In this document: piece after piece, positions 62,175-64,000 of the stretch
How positions within the stretch are numbered: the first letter of the stretch is position 1
How the letters are laid out: each line of letters starts with the position of its first letter
From: Acidovorax delafieldii
Lineage (GTDB): Bacteria; Pseudomonadota; Gammaproteobacteria; Burkholderiales; Burkholderiaceae_C
Direction: 5' to 3'
Assembly: GCF_007993815.1 (NCBI RefSeq)
Contig: NZ_VJWE01000017.1
Location: forward strand, 1 to 64,000
DNA: 64,000 nt
Translations under genes and position numbers: made by a program
The notes under the pieces: model-generated
The model's input: only the letters and a program-made list of their open reading frames with translations
What the model was told of the DNA's origin: nothing
Databases searched by the model: none

Positions 62175-62839
62175 TGATTGACGCCCACCAGTTGGTGATG
62201 TTCATTGCCGCAGGCTGGCTGCTCAACCTCACGCCAGGCCCCGATGTGCTTTACATCGTGACCAACGCGCTCAAGTCCGGCACCCGCGCGGGCATCGTGG
62301 CGGGCCTGGGCATCACGGCTGGGTGTTTTGTGCACATCTTTGCGGCCGCCGTGGGCGTGGGTGCGCTGCTGGCCGCATCGGCCACGGCGTTCACCGTGCT
62401 CAAGTGGATCGGTGCTGCGTACCTGATGTGGATGGGTGTGCGCATGCTGTTGTCCAAGCCCGGTGCCGATGGGGGCAACAGCGCAGCGCTGGCAGCCGCG
62501 CAGGCGGCCCCTGCGCAGCACACACCGCTGCGCAAGGTGTTCCTCGGTGGCTTCTGGACCAATGTGCTCAACCCCAAGGTCGCGATCTTCTTCCTGGCCT
62601 TTGTGCCGCAGTTCATCGCGCCGGGCGCGGACAACAAGGCGCTGGCCTTTGTGCTGTTGGGCGTGCTGTTCAACCTCAACGCCGTCCCCGTCAATGTGGG
62701 CTGGGCGCTGGCGGCATCGTGGATGGCACGGCGCGCCGGGGTGATCCAGCGCGGCATGCACTGGCTGGACCGCGTGGCCGGTGCCATGTTCATCGGCTTC
62801 GGGCTCAAGCTGGCCTTCACGGACCAGCCCTCAGCATAA
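62171..62839 (+). CDS. LysE/RhtB-family exporter
   Basis: A 222-residue inner-membrane protein with about six TM helices, of the LysE/RhtB amino-acid exporter family: [24 protein letters not shown] at the N-terminus (quoted as [14 protein letters not shown]) and [23 protein letters not shown] in the middle. ATG 62171 (a second ATG at 62174), overlapping trpG. Placement suggests export of Trp, anthranilate or a related metabolite, but the substrate is not known. trpD follows 17 bp later with its own AAGGAGA site. Confidence 0.88.
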   Translation: MMIDAHQLVMFIAAGWLLNLTPGPDVLYIVTNALKSGTRAGIVAGLGITAGCFVHIFAAAVGVGALLAASATAFTVLKWIGAAYLMWMGVRMLLSKPGADGGNSAALAAAQAAPAQHTPLRKVFLGGFWTNVLNPKVAIFFLAFVPQFIAPGADNKALAFVLLGVLFNLNAVPVNVGWALAASWMARRAGVIQRGMHWLDRVAGAMFIGFGLKLAFTDQPSA

Positions 62840-62856
62840 ATACAAGGAGACATTCC

Positions 62857-63888
62857 ATGCCCATTACCCCCCAGGAAGCGCTGCAGCGCACCATCGAGCA
62901 CCGCGAAATCTTCCACGACGAGATGCTGCACCTGATGCGGCTCATCATGAACGGCGAACTCTCACCCGTCATGACCGCGTCCATCATCACCGGCCTGCGC
63001 GTGAAGAAGGAAACCATCGGCGAGATCACCGCTGCCGCGCAGGTGATGCGCGAGTTCAGCACCAAGGTGCACGTCAAGGACGCGACCCACATGGTGGACA
63101 TCGTGGGCACGGGCGGTGACGGTGCCAACACCTTCAACATCTCCACCTGCTCTATGTTCGTAGCCGCCGCTGCGGGCGCCAAGGTCAGCAAACACGGTGG
63201 GCGCGGTGTGTCGAGCAAAAGCGGCAGCGCCGATGTGATGGAGGCCCTGGGCATCCACATCAACCTGAAGCCCGAGCAGATCGCCCAGTGCATCGCTGAA
63301 GTCGGCATCGGCTTCATGTTTGCGCCCAACCACCACCCGGCCATGAAGAACGTGGCCCCGGTGCGCAAGGAATTGGGCGTGCGCACCATCTTCAACATCC
63401 TGGGCCCGCTGACCAACCCGGCCGGTGCGCCCAACATCTTGATGGGCGTGTTCCACCCCGACCTCGTGGGCATCCAAGTGCGCGCGCTGCAGCGCCTGGG
63501 CGCCGAGCACGCGCTGGTGGTGTACGGCCGTGACGGCATGGACGAAGTGAGCCTGGGCGCCGCCACGCTGGTCGGTGAGCTGAAGAACGGCCAGATCACC
63601 GAATACGAGATCCACCCTGAAGACTTCGGCCTGCCGATGGCCAGCAACCGGGCGCTCAAGGTCGAAACACCCGAGCAGTCGCGTGAGATGCTGATCGGCG
63701 TGCTCAAGGGCGAACCCGGTGCCGCGCAGGACATCGTCTGCCTGAATGCAGGCGTGGCCCTGTACGCCGCCAACGTGGCCGAGTCCATCCAGACGGGCAT
63801 TGCCAAGGCACGCGCTGCGATTGCCTCCGGCGCCGCGCTGGCCAAGCTGGAGCAGGTGGTCACGCGCACGCATGCGCTGGCGGTGTGA
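62857..63888 (+). CDS. trpD: Anthranilate phosphoribosyltransferase
   Basis: A 343-residue enzyme joining anthranilate to PRPP. Marks: the PRPP-binding [14 protein letters not shown] (about residues 85-98), [21 protein letters not shown], and [36 protein letters not shown] (quoted as [20 protein letters not shown]). ATG 62857 with AAGGAGA 6 nt upstream. trpC normally follows; instead another ORF begins 15 bp later before the window ends. Confidence 0.96.
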   Translation: MPITPQEALQRTIEHREIFHDEMLHLMRLIMNGELSPVMTASIITGLRVKKETIGEITAAAQVMREFSTKVHVKDATHMVDIVGTGGDGANTFNISTCSMFVAAAAGAKVSKHGGRGVSSKSGSADVMEALGIHINLKPEQIAQCIAEVGIGFMFAPNHHPAMKNVAPVRKELGVRTIFNILGPLTNPAGAPNILMGVFHPDLVGIQVRALQRLGAEHALVVYGRDGMDEVSLGAATLVGELKNGQITEYEIHPEDFGLPMASNRALKVETPEQSREMLIGVLKGEPGAAQDIVCLNAGVALYAANVAESIQTGIAKARAAIASGAALAKLEQVVTRTHALAV

Positions 63889-63902
63889 CCTCGGAGCAGA
63901 CA

Positions 63903-64000
63903 ATGAAAAGTGGCCATCGTGTGCTGCAAGATGTCCACGACCTCGCAGCTGTCGTTGAGATGGAAGCCTGTCTGTACCTCCCCGCACGGGTGCAAAAGCA
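63903..64000 (+). CDS. Unidentified ORF after trpD (partial)
   Basis: An ATG at 63903 with GGAG 9 nt upstream opens a frame without stop to the end of the window (32 codons). The residues (KSGHRVLQDVHDLAAVVEMEA...) do not resemble TrpC. It may be a real gene of the trp unit or chance; too short to judge. Confidence 0.3.
   Translation, partial: MKSGHRVLQDVHDLAAVVEMEACLYLPARVQK

Overview
The window reads as a GC-rich chromosomal segment of a betaproteobacterium of the family Comamonadaceae, probably Acidovorax or a close relative. This rests on the rRNA tail, the protein families and their gene order, the trpE-trpG-trpD arrangement, and a dispersed AT-rich repeat of the kind I associate with this family. 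No phage, integrase, transposase or CRISPR array is visible. Almost every kilobase is occupied by ordinary core genes, so any novelty lies mainly in small DNA elements and in gene neighbourhoods.

Layout. Positions 1-345 hold the 3' end of an rRNA operon (23S tail, 5S rRNA, terminator). Positions 624-3483 are minus-strand: a class II glutamine amidotransferase, a DHA2 drug-efflux transporter, a tautomerase and a Cys-rich protein. Positions 3686-8052 are a carbon-acid block: malate synthase G divergent from an acetate/propionate-type CoA-transferase, followed by a LysR regulator. Positions 9170-14241 look like a C4-dicarboxylate control unit: a LuxR-type response regulator, a hybrid histidine kinase and DctA, with paired repeat motifs in the kinase-dctA intergenic region. 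Positions 14415-22269 carry small membrane and periplasmic proteins, then argS, a SPOR protein, dsbA, lptA, lptB and rpoN. Positions 22332-25605 include an exported glutaredoxin-like protein, a thioesterase, an RlmL-type methyltransferase, a PIN protein and a small membrane protein.

Positions 25695-36920 are mostly minus-strand: a kinase-fold protein overlapping an FMN/Fe-S glutamate-synthase-like protein, a SEC-C protein, a GFA protein, an NTF2-like protein, a cNMP-patatin phospholipase, a haloacetate-dehalogenase-like hydrolase, CinA-C, PgpA, a universal stress protein and a DUF4139 protein. Positions 36994-42529 form a redox block: a LysR regulator with a perfect dyad operator, an epimerase, an exported nitroreductase, a ferric-reductase-like flavoprotein, an ECF sigma factor and a DUF2892 protein. 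Positions 42650-49965 hold thiL, a YbdK-type ligase overlapping a cation/proton antiporter, a Gcr-type membrane protein, apaG, rpe and a small exported protein. Positions 50093-56060 hold a two-component system divergent from an SPFH protein and an exported SH3-like protein. Positions 56140-59399 hold gph, a chemoreceptor and a chalcone-isomerase-like protein. Positions 59534-63888 are a trp operon (leader peptide, trpE, chorismate mutase, trpG, LysE exporter, trpD), followed by the start of an unidentified ORF.

The most interesting signals are: (1) a dispersed unit of about 48 bp, with copies between genes and four in-frame copies inside rpoN, rlmL, cinA and thiL, all in the same orientation relative to the gene; (2) a trpE leader ORF containing Trp-Pro-Trp, with downstream hairpins and a -10-like box so close that the transcript may be leaderless; (3) twin GGGGACTA-headed dyads 53 bp apart between the hybrid kinase and dctA; (4) a perfect 10-bp dyad between a LysR gene and its divergent neighbour; (5) the uncharacterised SPFH/SH3-like/two-component module. 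All family assignments come from reading the translations; no database search was possible.
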